A stretch of 52,730 bases of DNA from Geothermovivens sp964644845 (GTDB lineage: Bacteria; Zhuqueibacterota; Zhuqueibacteria; Oleimicrobiales; Geothermoviventaceae): positions 1-52,730 of the forward strand of contig CAZXXS010000002.1 of NCBI GenBank assembly GCA_964644845.1, read 5' to 3'. A program made the translations under genes and the position numbers. Positions within the stretch are counted from its first letter, which is position 1. Each line of letters opens with the position of its first letter. Shown here one piece after another: positions 24,035-34,700 of the stretch. The notes beneath the pieces are model-generated. The model worked only from the letters and a program-made list of their open reading frames with translations. It ran no database searches and was not told the origin of the DNA.

Positions 24035-25144
24035 TTGAAATTAGCAATCGACTGCAGACTTATTTTGGAAAAACCAACCGGTATTGGCAGCTACGTCGCT
24101 GGCCTCGCCAGGGCCATTTTGTCGTTGCCCAACGGTCCGGATCTTGTGCTTGTTACGGGCCGGAGGTTCCCTTCGGAATTGAGCGCAATCCGTAGAGATC
24201 CAAGGGTGCGTTTCGCTGAATGTCCTCTGCCCAGCTTTGGTCCTCGGCAGAGGTTGTTGGCTCGACACTACTTGAACGACTTGGAAGCGGATGTTCTTTT
24301 GTACCCGCATCACGACGTCCCCTTCTTACTCAAGATACCGGTTGTAACTGTGATTCACCACGTGCCCTCTCTGAGAATTGGCACCGGACCGAATGTAGTG
24401 AAACGGTTGCTACTGCTCGCCAGTCTTGCTTGGGCCGTGCACCGCTCCGAGCGGGTTGTGGCAGTTTCGCAATTCACGGCTGAGCTTTTGAGAAAGCGGT
24501 TCGGAGTTGCTGAATGGAGGGTGAAGCCGATTTATCCTCCTCCTTCTCCAGTTACGTTTGCGGAGCCGGGAGCGGCTTTGCCAGAAGGACTGACGGCAGG
24601 CAAGTACTTCCTTGCCGTTGCGGAGTGGAGGCCACACAAGAACCTGCCGCGACTGATTCGCGCGTTTGGGCAGGTCAAGAAATCGCTGGGGGCGTCCTGG
24701 AAACTGGCAGTAGCTGGGGCTGCGTACGGCCGCTACCGTGAGCCGGAAGAGGAGATCCAGCGCAAGGGATTGGAGAAGGACGTTTTGTTGTTGGGAAAAG
24801 TTGCGCCGTCTGAACTTCGCGCGTTGTACGAAAACGCGGCAGCACTTGTTTTTGTGTCCTTGCTCGAGAATTTCGGTTACCCGGTTGTGGAGGCTTTCCA
24901 CTTTGGAACACCGGTGATCTGTTCCAACGTGGGATCGCTGCCTGAAGTGGCGAACGATGCCGCTGTCTTTGTCGATCCGAAGAGCGAGGTGGAGATTGGT
25001 GAGGCCATGCTCAGTGTTGCCAGGGATCACGAGCTCAGAGCCAGACTGGCTGAAGCTGGAAGAGCTGAACTTGAGCGCTTTGAACCACGATTTCTGGCCG
25101 AACAGACGGTAGAAGTCTGCCGTGAAGCCGCGGAAGCAAGATAG
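24035..25144 (+). CDS. Glycosyltransferase family 4 (GT-B)
   Basis: 369 residues from TTG 24035, chosen because GAGGTAAGAGG precedes it and conserved sequence begins at once (LKLAIDCRLILEKPTGIGSYV). The C-terminal half has the GT4 nucleotide-sugar site: YFLAVAEWRPHKNLPRLIRAF, the mid-loop LLLGKVAPSELRALYENAAALVFVSLLENFGYPVVEAFHFGTPVICSN (EX7E motif as E-NFGYPVVE), then VGSLPEVANDAAVFVDP. This resembles mannosyltransferase-type GT4 enzymes. It is cytosolic or peripheral and works on the repeat unit. Donor specificity cannot be read. Confidence 0.9.
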   Translation: MKLAIDCRLILEKPTGIGSYVAGLARAILSLPNGPDLVLVTGRRFPSELSAIRRDPRVRFAECPLPSFGPRQRLLARHYLNDLEADVLLYPHHDVPFLLKIPVVTVIHHVPSLRIGTGPNVVKRLLLLASLAWAVHRSERVVAVSQFTAELLRKRFGVAEWRVKPIYPPPSPVTFAEPGAALPEGLTAGKYFLAVAEWRPHKNLPRLIRAFGQVKKSLGASWKLAVAGAAYGRYREPEEEIQRKGLEKDVLLLGKVAPSELRALYENAAALVFVSLLENFGYPVVEAFHFGTPVICSNVGSLPEVANDAAVFVDPKSEVEIGEAMLSVARDHELRARLAEAGRAELERFEPRFLAEQTVEVCREAAEAR

Positions 25145-25251
25145 CTTTTCCTCAGGTGAACGTAAAACACCCTGGTGGCAAAGTGAGCGTTCTTTCTTGG
25201 AGCTAACTTTTTCGACATCTTCGTAATCGCGTTTGGTTCAAAGGGGAAGCA

Positions 25252-26373
25252 TTGTTACGTGGACCTTTGCTAAATCTGGGTGGCGTTTTTCTCCATCCGT
25301 TCGAGCCTTTGTTTCTGTTGGCTGCTGCGGTCGCGATGCTTTTGGCGTTGTCCCGCTACGGTTTGAAACTCGAGTTGCGGTCGCGAGTCCCCCTTGTTCT
25401 GTTTGTCTCGGGTTCGCTGTTGCTGCTGGCGTCTGTGGCACTCTCTGCTTTGGTGTCGGTTCGAGCTGCCATGACGTTGAAGGCTTTCTCGAAGTGGCTC
25501 GAAATCGTCACTGTTGCTTTTCTCTCGTTTTGGCTGGGTAGGGACAAGCGTTCCCGGGAATGGATTTATTTAGCGTTTTTCCTTTCGTCGGTTCTGTACG
25601 CCTTCTGGTTTTTGCCCGTCTCGCTGGACTTCGGTGCATGGATCCGATTTGGCGGTTACGAGGCCGTAATTGCGCTCATCCTGCTGTCTGGCTGGCCCGG
25701 TGAATCGCGGTGGTGGAAACGCCTGATCCAGGCGGCGCTTGTTTGGGTTGCACTTCGTTCGCTCTCGCGCGGAGTTTGGCTTGTCCTGGCCCTGTTGGGT
25801 TTTCACGAGCTGCGCAGAATGTCTTGGTCAAGACGGTTGGTGGCCGTCAGCGCTGCGGTCGGGGTAACGGTTTTTCTGTTGACGGTCGTCCCGCAGCTGA
25901 GCTTTGTTCTGCAACAGCGGTTTTTCAACCCGGAGTCGGCCAGCAATCGCTCACGCACGAGGTTGCTTTTGGCGGCGGCGGAAGGCTTTGCCGAACATCC
26001 ATTTCTTGGAATTGGCGCTGAAAATTTCCCTACCTACATGGCAGCCAAGCTTCGGGTGGAAGGTGTGCACGAGAAAAACATGTCTGTTCTTCAGGTGCAC
26101 AACATTTTCCTTCAAACTGCTGTTGAAGAAGGCATACTGGGGCTTTTGGGATTGCTCTTGCTGAGCTCAGGGGTGGGAGCAGCACTCTGGTTAGCTGACC
26201 GTTCTTACTGGATGCGCAAACCCCTGATGGACACCGGACTTGTTTTTCTGCTTATGTTGGGCCTCGGTGTGCTCGCGAACAACATTCGTTTCCTGTTAGG
26301 GTTGTATCTTGGACTAACGCTCTCTTTAATGCAGGTGGAATCCGAAGAAAAACTCCCGGAGGGCACCGAATGA
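25252..26373 (+). CDS. O-antigen ligase / Wzy-like polymerase
   Basis: 373 residues from TTG 25252 (AAAGGGGA upstream). Around ten hydrophobic segments with a large periplasmic loop near residues 220-280. The Wzy_C/WaaL signature is present: RTRLLLAAAEGFAEHPFLGIGAENFP followed by HNIFLQTAVEEGILGLLGLLL, including the conserved His. It either polymerises flipped repeat units (Wzy) or ligates glycan to an acceptor (WaaL); sequence alone does not separate them, but Wzz- and OPX-type partners in the same cluster favour Wzy. Overlaps the next gene by ATGA. Confidence 0.88.
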   Translation: MLRGPLLNLGGVFLHPFEPLFLLAAAVAMLLALSRYGLKLELRSRVPLVLFVSGSLLLLASVALSALVSVRAAMTLKAFSKWLEIVTVAFLSFWLGRDKRSREWIYLAFFLSSVLYAFWFLPVSLDFGAWIRFGGYEAVIALILLSGWPGESRWWKRLIQAALVWVALRSLSRGVWLVLALLGFHELRRMSWSRRLVAVSAAVGVTVFLLTVVPQLSFVLQQRFFNPESASNRSRTRLLLAAAEGFAEHPFLGIGAENFPTYMAAKLRVEGVHEKNMSVLQVHNIFLQTAVEEGILGLLGLLLLSSGVGAALWLADRSYWMRKPLMDTGLVFLLMLGLGVLANNIRFLLGLYLGLTLSLMQVESEEKLPEGTE

Positions 26374-27545
26374 GCCGTGTTCGTGTCCTCCACATCATCA
26401 CCCGCCTGATCACTGGCGGTGCCGACGAGAATACTCTGCTAACGGTTGAAGGCCTTGACAAGACTCGCTACGAGGTGACGCTGGCGGTCGGGGAACCTTC
26501 AGAAACGGAAATGACCTCCAGAGTGCGATCAGCGCACTTGGTCACAGTGCCTGATCTGCAGAGAGAGCTCAGACCACTGAAAGACTTGCGCGCGCTCATT
26601 CGGTTGGCTCGAATTTTGAAACGTGGGAAGTACACGTTGGTTCACACCCACGAAGCCAAGGCCGGAATCCTGGGCCGCATCGCTGCACGGTGCACAGGTG
26701 TCCCACTTGTCGTGCATACTTTGCACGGCATCACGTTTCATCGCCATTTGCCGTGGCCTTATCGGTTGCTGTACCTCTATCTCGAAAAACTAACGGCGAA
26801 ATTTACAGACGTGTTCATTTGTGTAGGAGAAGATTTGCGGCGAGTGTACGTGGCAAATGGAGTGGGGCGGCCAGAGCAATACCGAGTCGTTCGGAGCGGG
26901 TTTGATGTTTCTCGCTTCGAAAAGGTTGCCGGTGAACGAGCAAAATACCGCCAAAGGCTACGGGATCAACTTAATCTTCCGAGAAATGTGACGATTGTCG
27001 GTACGGTGGCGAGGCTTGAACCCCGCAAAGGGGTGCAATTCCTGATCGAGGCCGCATCCGCGTTGTGCCCCCGTTGGCCTCGCCTCCACTTTGCGGTAGC
27101 CGGGATGGGCGACTACCGACCTTCTCTTGAAGATTTGGTGGCGCGTTACGGCTTGCAGGATCGTTTCCACTTCCTTGGTTTCGTAGATCGGATTGAGGAG
27201 TTCCTGGCGGGCCTGGACCTGTTCGCATTGAGCTCGCTTTGGGAGGGTTTGCCACGGGCTCTGGTTCAGGCTGGAATCGTGGGGCTGCCTGTGGTGACAT
27301 TCGACGTCGAGGGCGCCTGGGAGGTGGTCAGGGATGGGGAGACAGGCTTCATCGTGCCAAGCCGGGACGTCGAGACATTCGCCGCCCGTTTGGAAGGGCT
27401 GCTCAAAGACCCAGCACTGGCTGAGAAAATGGGGCGAAGGGCCCAGCGGGGTTTGGCAGAAGAATGGCGGACTGAGAGAATGGTCCGTGCGATCGAAGAG
27501 ATCTACACCGCCTTGTTGGCCGGTCCTGCTGTGGCAGCGTCGTGA
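26370..27545 (+). CDS. Glycosyltransferase family 4
   Basis: 391 residues from ATG 26370, overlapping the upstream stop as ATGA. N-terminal GT-B domain: VRVLHIITRLITGGADENTLLTVEGL, then LVHTHEAKAGILGRIAA and HTLHGITFH, which place it in the branch of bacillosamine- or capsule-type GT4 enzymes. C-terminal domain: IVGTVARLEPRKGVQFLIEAA, FLGFVDRIEEFLAGLDLFALSSLWEGLPRALVQAGIVGLPVVTFDVEGAWEVV, with the EGLPRALVQ motif where GT4 enzymes carry EX7E. It extends the lipid-linked glycan; donor unknown. Confidence 0.92.
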   Translation: MSRVRVLHIITRLITGGADENTLLTVEGLDKTRYEVTLAVGEPSETEMTSRVRSAHLVTVPDLQRELRPLKDLRALIRLARILKRGKYTLVHTHEAKAGILGRIAARCTGVPLVVHTLHGITFHRHLPWPYRLLYLYLEKLTAKFTDVFICVGEDLRRVYVANGVGRPEQYRVVRSGFDVSRFEKVAGERAKYRQRLRDQLNLPRNVTIVGTVARLEPRKGVQFLIEAASALCPRWPRLHFAVAGMGDYRPSLEDLVARYGLQDRFHFLGFVDRIEEFLAGLDLFALSSLWEGLPRALVQAGIVGLPVVTFDVEGAWEVVRDGETGFIVPSRDVETFAARLEGLLKDPALAEKMGRRAQRGLAEEWRTERMVRAIEEIYTALLAGPAVAAS

Positions 27546-27666
27546 TAAGTTGGTCCCGGCCGGGGGCAGAAACGACGCACAGGCTTTTTGTCCCGTGCGC
27601 ACAAAGCGGAAGCACCAAGCTCGAGTTGCGAGCGAGCTGAGTTGGGTGGTGATGTTGAGGATGGTG

Positions 27667-27696
27667 AGCTGTCCACCGGGCTCGCCGGTGGCAGCT
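27667..27696. repeat. Long hairpin in leader of PNPT gene
   Basis: AGCTG-T-CCACCGG pairs with CCGGTGG-CAGCT: 12 bp with a single bulged T and loop GCTCG. It ends 30 bases before the ATG and has no T run, so it is a leader hairpin rather than a terminator. Confidence 0.6.
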
Positions 27697-27726
27697 GAAC
27701 TCAGGTAAGGGAGGTAGGTTAGCAGG

Positions 27727-28659
27727 ATGCTGGCAGTAGCTAAAGCTGCGTTTCTCTCCGGATTGGTGGCCTTTTCGACTGCTTTTGTTGCTCGAAAGTT
27801 CAACTTCCGGTTACCCGAGCGGCCGCCCGAAACGCTGGATCCGGATCCACCGAGCGAAATTCCCCGTGTGGGTGGCATTTTCCTCTTCTTCGGCGTGTTC
27901 GCGGGGCTTCTGGTGATGCCCGACACGTGGATTGGTAGCGTTCGCTGGATCATTTTGGCCGCCTTGTTGCCTGTCTTCTTGATCGGTCTGTTGGATGACA
28001 TCCGCCCCGTAAACTGCTACGTTAAACTGGTTTTCCAGCTCTTAGGGGGTGTTGTTGCTGTGGTGTTTGGCCTGGTTCCCTACAGCGTAGCGCTTCCAGG
28101 CGGTGGCGAGCTAAATCTCGGCGCGTTGAGCGCAGGGCTTACGGTTTTTTGGCTTGCTTCAACGGCGAACGCCTACAACCTAATCGACGGTGTGGATGGA
28201 CTCGCAACCGGTCTCGGTGTGATCGCGAGCGTGGCTCTTGGCCTGGCTGGTTGGGTTTCAGGTAGTCATGCGGCTGTGGCCTTCGGGGCGGTTGTTGCGG
28301 CTTCGTTACTGGGGGTCCTCTTTTTCACGGCCAATCCCGCCCGGTTCTACCTGGGAGATTCGGGTAGCCTGAGTGTTGGCTTTTTGGTCGGCTTGCAAGC
28401 ACTGCTGATCACGCGTCCAGATGGTGCCGTGCGGATTGTCCCCATCGTTCTCGTACTGGCCATCCCTCTCGGCGACATGCTGTTTGCCATCCTGCGTCGG
28501 ATGGCGCGTGGTCAACACCCCTTCCACCGGGATCACGAGCACATTCACCACCGCCTGCAACGTTTGGGCCTGTCGCCACGCCACGTGAGTTGGACCTTGT
28601 GGGCGACCGGCGGTGTCGTGGCTGCGCTCGGGTTGTGGATCCTGATTGTGTCACCGTGA
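27727..28659 (+). CDS. Polyprenyl-phosphate sugar-1-phosphate transferase (PNPT; MraY/WecA family), first copy
   Basis: 310 residues, ATG 27727, about ten membrane helices. Family signatures: GLLDDIRPVNCYVKLVFQLLGG (DD motif), NAYNLIDGVDGLATGLG (NxxNxxDGxDGL), FYLGDSGSLSVGFL and the cytosolic HHR-type loop HPFHRDHEHIHHRL, which marks the WecA/TagO/WbpL branch rather than MraY. It transfers a HexNAc-1-phosphate to undecaprenyl phosphate, the first step in making the lipid-linked repeat. It ends the glycosyltransferase cluster; a second PNPT follows the protease gene. Confidence 0.9.
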   Translation: MLAVAKAAFLSGLVAFSTAFVARKFNFRLPERPPETLDPDPPSEIPRVGGIFLFFGVFAGLLVMPDTWIGSVRWIILAALLPVFLIGLLDDIRPVNCYVKLVFQLLGGVVAVVFGLVPYSVALPGGGELNLGALSAGLTVFWLASTANAYNLIDGVDGLATGLGVIASVALGLAGWVSGSHAAVAFGAVVAASLLGVLFFTANPARFYLGDSGSLSVGFLVGLQALLITRPDGAVRIVPIVLVLAIPLGDMLFAILRRMARGQHPFHRDHEHIHHRLQRLGLSPRHVSWTLWATGGVVAALGLWILIVSP

Positions 28660-28762
28660 TGCTCCGGACGTCAACCTTGATGCTCCGTCAGCCAGAATCC
28701 GCAACTGGCGGATCCGAGACCACGCCAGCTGAAGCGTCTCAGAATCACGGGCCGGATGCTGA

Positions 28763-31700
28763 TTGAGAATGATCTCCCTTTCCGGTGTGTTTGCTTCAAT
28801 GATGAAATTGACTCGGTGTCTTGGCAGGCCAGACCTGATGCCAGAAAAACAGGGCGCCACACTTGGCGAGTCCGGCAAAGGCTCGCCAAAACTGCGGTTA
28901 CACCGAACATTGGCGGTACGGGTTCTGGCACCGTGGTGGCAGGGTATGGCCTCGGCCCTTTTCGTTTCCTTCGTGCTCGCCGGGCTGGTTTTCAGCAAAG
29001 CTGCTGAGTCACCACCGAGCAGACGGGGTTTTCTCGGCCTCAGAACTGAGCTGCGCAACGCGGGTTTTCAGCTCGCGACGCAAGTTAGCCGGGATGGACT
29101 GCGCGTCGAGCTGAACATCCCTTCACCGGAAAGCGTCGTTGAGTCCATAGGTGGAAAGAGTTTCACGTTCCTGAAGTTCGGTGCGGGGGCAATTGAGCAG
29201 GGTCCCGGTGGCGAAGCGGTACCTGTGTTGTTGCTGCCGGTTGTTGTGTCCCCCTCTGCGAAGGTCTCGCTGGAGCTGAATGCCACGGTCTGGAATCCCG
29301 TCAACGTCGATCGGCTCATTCCTTTTTCGCTTGTGCAAGGTCTTCCCGACACAGCTTCTGTCGAACGTTTTTCCGTAGCTCGCCGCCGGGTGAAAACGTT
29401 TTGGGCCATTGGTTTCGCAAGCGAAGGGCGATTTCGCGGTTACCGGATTGTACGAGTTCGAATTCCTTTGCTCCGGCCGACCGCTGGAGGGTACGAACAA
29501 CTGAGGCGTGTGGAGTTCCGAATCCGGGGACTCGAAACGGAGATTCAGCCTGCCACTGCTGGTGCGTTTGCGCGCGCGGTGCCGCCGGTACCCGTTAAGA
29601 ACCTGGTGCTGAATCCGTTCTCCCCTGTGGTAGCTGAAAGGCCTCGCTCGTTGCCCCATCCTTTCGAACCCGGGAAGGTCAAGATTTTGCTGAGCGACTC
29701 GGGATTCTACCGTGTCACGGGTCGGGACCTTGCCGGAGCCGGAGTATCTTTGGCTGAGATCGATCCGTCTACGATCAGGCTCCACAGCCGTGGTCGCGAA
29801 ATTCCCTTTTTCCTGCGAAGAACCTTGGGGGCAGGTTTTCAGCTCGACGACACGTTGTTCTTCTACGCACCAGCACTACACGGCGACACCTGTTTCGTGT
29901 ATCCGTACAGCGACACGAACGTCGTCTGGCTGGATTGGGGTGGCGAAGGGGGACTTCGTTTCCAGGAGCAACGGGTTTCTGCAGGCGGAAACGCACCCGC
30001 GGAAACCACGTTCGTGTACCTCGTGCACCTGGAAGACGAGCGGATCTACTACGACGGAGACTCGGACCTAAGTATCAAGGTTACGGACACGGTACCTGGA
30101 GAAGGCTGGATCTGGAAACGTTTTTACCCGGGGGACACGTGGCGCATCCGTTTCGCTGTACAGGACCTTGTGTTCCAAGGTGACGACTCCGCCGAAGTGC
30201 GGGTGCGCGTGCGTGGAACGACCTTAGCACCCACAAACCCGGACCATCACCTTGTCGTCCAGGTTAATGGACACGAGGTCGGGGATGCTTTTTTCGACGA
30301 TCGAGACGAGCTTGTTTTCTCGGCGCGTTTTCCGGCAGAACTCCTGCACACTGGTGAGAACGAAATCATGCTCAGTTCTGTCGCCGTGCCGGGAGTGTAC
30401 CTGAGTCAGTTTTACCTTGATTGGGTGGAGGTTGCTTATCCTCGTAAGCTTAGGGTGGGCACCAACGACCCTTTGGATGCCTGGCTCGGCGAGGAATCGA
30501 GATCGGGGACGATCTCCGTAGTTGCCGATTCTACGGCACAGCCTCTTTTCATCAACTTGAGCGCCGGCACTGTTTTGAAAGGTGTTACGGAAGACCGCTC
30601 TTTTCAAATGTCGGTCCGCGTCCTTTCTGCAGGCTACGCAGATGGCAACCGGTGTGTCATCCAGGTGGGTGGCAAGACCGTTGTGCAGGGCGGGCACCGG
30701 GGACATAATTTGGTCGTGTTGGATCCTCGAAACGGAGTGGTGAAAGAGGTCCGCTGGTTTGATACTTACCGGGACACGTCCGAAGCAAACGCGATGGCAG
30801 CGTTCATCGACTCGCTTCCTGAGAGCACGGTGGTTCTTGCCGGGATTCGGGACGAGGGGAGTGTAAGCATGACGGCTCGGGCGTACGCCGCCCTGCGGAC
30901 CTTGGGAAGCGCCCTGTCGGAACAGGTGGGGACGCGCGACTCGTGGTGCCTCGTCGGGTGGAAAGGTGCTGCGCCCGGTTCCGTCGCTGAGGTTTGGAAG
31001 CCGCAGGGTAGTGGCCCAGCCGAGGTAGACACAAGTTTGGTTTTCCCGGAAGGATTTGCGCGACGTTTCCGGTTTGTCCGTCCTTCTGCAGAAAGAATGC
31101 ACCTGCTTGTGGTAGACCCGCGTAGCGCGCGCCTGCCGGACAGAATTATCTTGGATCACTCAGGTAATCTGGCCGATACGACCCGCGGTGCGGACTACGT
31201 CATCGTCACTCACAGTCGTTTCATGCCCGCTGCCCGGAGATTGGCTGAGTACCGTCGCACGCACAACGGCTTTCGCGTGGCTGTCGTCGATGTCCAGGAC
31301 ATCTACGACGAATTTAACGACGGGATCAAAGACCCCCGCGCGATTCGGGATTTTGTAACCTACGCTTTCTGGAAGTGGGAAAAACCTTCTGTGCGTTTCT
31401 TGCTGCTGTTTGGCGACGCTTCGTGGGATTTTCACGGTTCCTCAGAAGATGCGAAGTACAGGGACTTTGTGCCCTCGTTTGGCAAACCGGTCAGTGACAG
31501 CCGGTTTGCTTGCGTTGACGGTCCCAACGACAGGCTCCCGGACCTGGCCACCGGTAGAATCGCAGTGGGCAGCCTGGCAGAGGCCGAGCGAGTCGTTGGC
31601 AAGATCATGGAGTACGAACGACAACCGCCGGCTCCGTGGGTGAAACGTGCGCTGTTGATTAGTGGTGGGTTCGATCATTTCGAGCAAAGCCTCTTTGGTG

Positions 31701-34700
31701 GGCAAAACCGTCGGTTGGCCCAACGCTACCTGGGTTCCCCCCCGGCTTCGCTCGTCTGGACAATGGTGAACAAGAAGACCGAAGGTTACTACGAGGGTGA
31801 AGGCAGGGAAGACATTGCCCGGGCAATTGACCGGGGCTTGTTGTGGGTGAACTTCATCGGACACGCCGGTAGTCGCACGTGGGACCTCATGTACCACCAC
31901 CAGGACGTGGATGAGCTCGAGAACGCCCCAGCATACCCCTTCGTGACCAGCATGACCTGCCACACCGCGCGTTTTGCGAATCCCTACCAGGAAAGCTTCG
32001 GCGAGCACTTTGTGAATGCCGCGGACCGCGGAGCGATCGGTTTTCTGGGCACCTCGGGTTGGGGGTACGTGCATCAGGACGAGCTTTACCTTGAGAAAAT
32101 CTTTCAGGTCACATTTCGTGATTCAGTACGGTCCCTGGGGGACATCGTTTGGCTCGCAAAACTCCGTTACTGGTCTGTTGTGGGTGAGGGTACGCTCAGT
32201 CAAACCATGGTGGATCAGTACACGCTTCTCGGTGATCCCGCTACGTCTCTGGCTTTACCAGTGCTTCCGGATCTGTCGGTTGGTCCAGAGGATCTCATTC
32301 TTGAGCCTGCCCGTCCTTCTCTGCGCGACAGTGTGGTTTCGGTGACACTGAGAATTCACAACTACGGACTTGCCACACCGGACAGCGTCTCTGTGTCACT
32401 TACCGATCTGCCGGAGAGCGGGGTGTCGGTGCCGATCTACACTGCCAAATTGCCTCCGCTGGGGTGCGAAGATTCCCTGACAACGCACTGGCTTTTACCG
32501 GAGCGGGCGGGCCGGCACGTGCTGATGGCCGAGGTTCGGGCGGATAGCAGCCAGGAAGTGTCTCTGGCGAACAATCATGCTGAGATTGAAGTAGAGGTGA
32601 CCGAAGCGGGGGCTGAGGCACGGTGGCCTCCTTCGCACGCTTTTCTTCCGCTGGGCCACAACGTGACGCTGCAGCTGGCGATCGATTCGCAAACAATTGG
32701 GAAGACGCTTCAGATCGAACTCGACACTACAGACGAATTTGACAGCCAGCTGTTGCGGCGAACGGAAGTCTCCGTGAGTTCTGGTCAGCAAATTGCGCGG
32801 TGGGATGTAGGTGAGTTGGAAGCCGGTACCTACTGGTGGCGCTACCGCGTTGCTTCGACCGGGGACACATCCGTCTGGTCTTCACGGGTTTTCCGCGTCG
32901 GCCCAATGCAGTCTGGCAGCGTGGGATGGTTGCAAAGCGGCGGAGATTTTGGTGACAGTTTCGGTCAGTCGGTGAAGATGGGCTCGAAAGGGGTTACTCT
33001 GGCCCCGAGGTGGGTGAAGATCCGTGTCGAGTCGGCCGGGTACGTGGACGGCAATTACGCCAGAATCCTCGTGGACGACGTGCCGGTGATTGAACCACAG
33101 CGAGGGCACAACCTGGCGGTCATTTCCCCGCAAGGTCGGGTGGTGGCGGTCCGGACGTTCGACGTTTGGAAATACCCGGAGCAGGCCGACAGCTTAGCCG
33201 TTTTTGTGGACAACATTCAAGTGGGTTACTACGTTGCCGCGGCAATTCGTGATGAAGGTTCAAAGAATCTGAACGAACGCGTTTTCTCAGCCTACGAAAG
33301 CATCGGGAGCGCACTCTGCCGGCAAATTGGTCCCCGTGACAGCTGGGCCATCTGGGGAAGAAAGGGATTTTCCCCTGGCCAGGCTCACGAAGTTCTGAAA
33401 AAAAGTGGGACCGGGGCAGCGGTTGTCGTCGACAGTTTGCAAACCCGGGCGGAGGGAGGGGTTCTGTTGAGCCCCTGGATTGGTCCCGGGTGGCGGTGGA
33501 AACAGGTTGAAGCGAAAGTGGTCGGTAGTGGAACCGTTGACTTGTTTCTGTTGGGGAAGCCATCTGCGGGCGCAACGTCCGACACCTTGATGAGGTTGCC
33601 CACAGTACAGGACTCCGTAAGCCGAAACGTGCCCGTGGCAGAAGCGCGCTGGGTTCGTCTGGCCGCCATTTTCCGTCGCGGCCGGTCGGACTCGGCCCGC
33701 TTGGTTAGTTGGGGGGTTACGTACACACCTCCTGCGGACCTGGCCGTCGGCCAAAGCGGGCTTGTTCTGACTCCAGATTCTCTGCTTTTCGGTCAGACAA
33801 CGACAGCGGCTGCTGTTGTCCGCAACTGGGGACCGGCCCGGTCGGACACGTGTGTGGCTGTTCTGCAAGTTCGCGACGAAACGGGACAGTGGCGTAGCGT
33901 CGCCGAATCCGCCAAAGTACCGCCTCTTCTGCCTGACAGTACCTTTGCTGTTCGGTGGGTGTGGCAGGTCCGTGAACCAGAAGGGAGACATCTGGTTCGG
34001 ATTGTGTTGGACCCTTCAGATCGGCTTGTCGAGCTGGACGAGGCAAACAACGTTGCCACGACGCGGGTGGCTGTGGCGCCGGATTCCACGGCACCAACAA
34101 TCCGAATTTTCGCCGATGGCCAGCCATTCTTGAGCGGCGACCACGTTGCTCCATCGCCGACGCTTCAGGTGGAAGTCCACGACCAGGGGATCTTCACCGT
34201 GCGGGACACGTCTCGGCTGCGCATTCTGCTGGATGACAAACGGCTGAGCGCGACATCCACGCCGGCCCTGGAATGGCATTTTGAAGAAGCGGTCGAGGGC
34301 AAAATCAGCGCTTTGGTGACGATGAAACCGGTTTTGGACCCCGGTAGCCACATCCTACAGGTGACGGCGTGGGACCTGGCCGGAAACCGGTCGGAGCAGT
34401 GGTTTGTCCTCCGGGTGGCGGATGAACTGGAAATCTCGCACGTGCTCAACTTCCCCAATCCGTTTGCGAATTTGACCACCTTTACCTACTTTCTGTCACT
34501 CCCAGCGGACGAAGTCGCCATCCGTGTCTTTACGCTCTCGGGCAGAAAAGTGTGGGAAACCGAGTCCGCCGGCAGTGGTGCTGGGTACAACGCCTTTGAA
34601 TGGGACGGTCGGGATCAGGAAGGCGATGAACTTGCCGACGGCGTGTACCTGTACAAAATCACCGCGAGATCCGGTAGGAAAAGCGTTTCGGCGTTGGGAA

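Noticed and set aside
23664..24047. 127-codon minus-strand frame between glycosyltransferases
   Set aside because: It overlaps the ends of both flanking genes, lacks family motifs and runs against the operon; at best decayed sequence.
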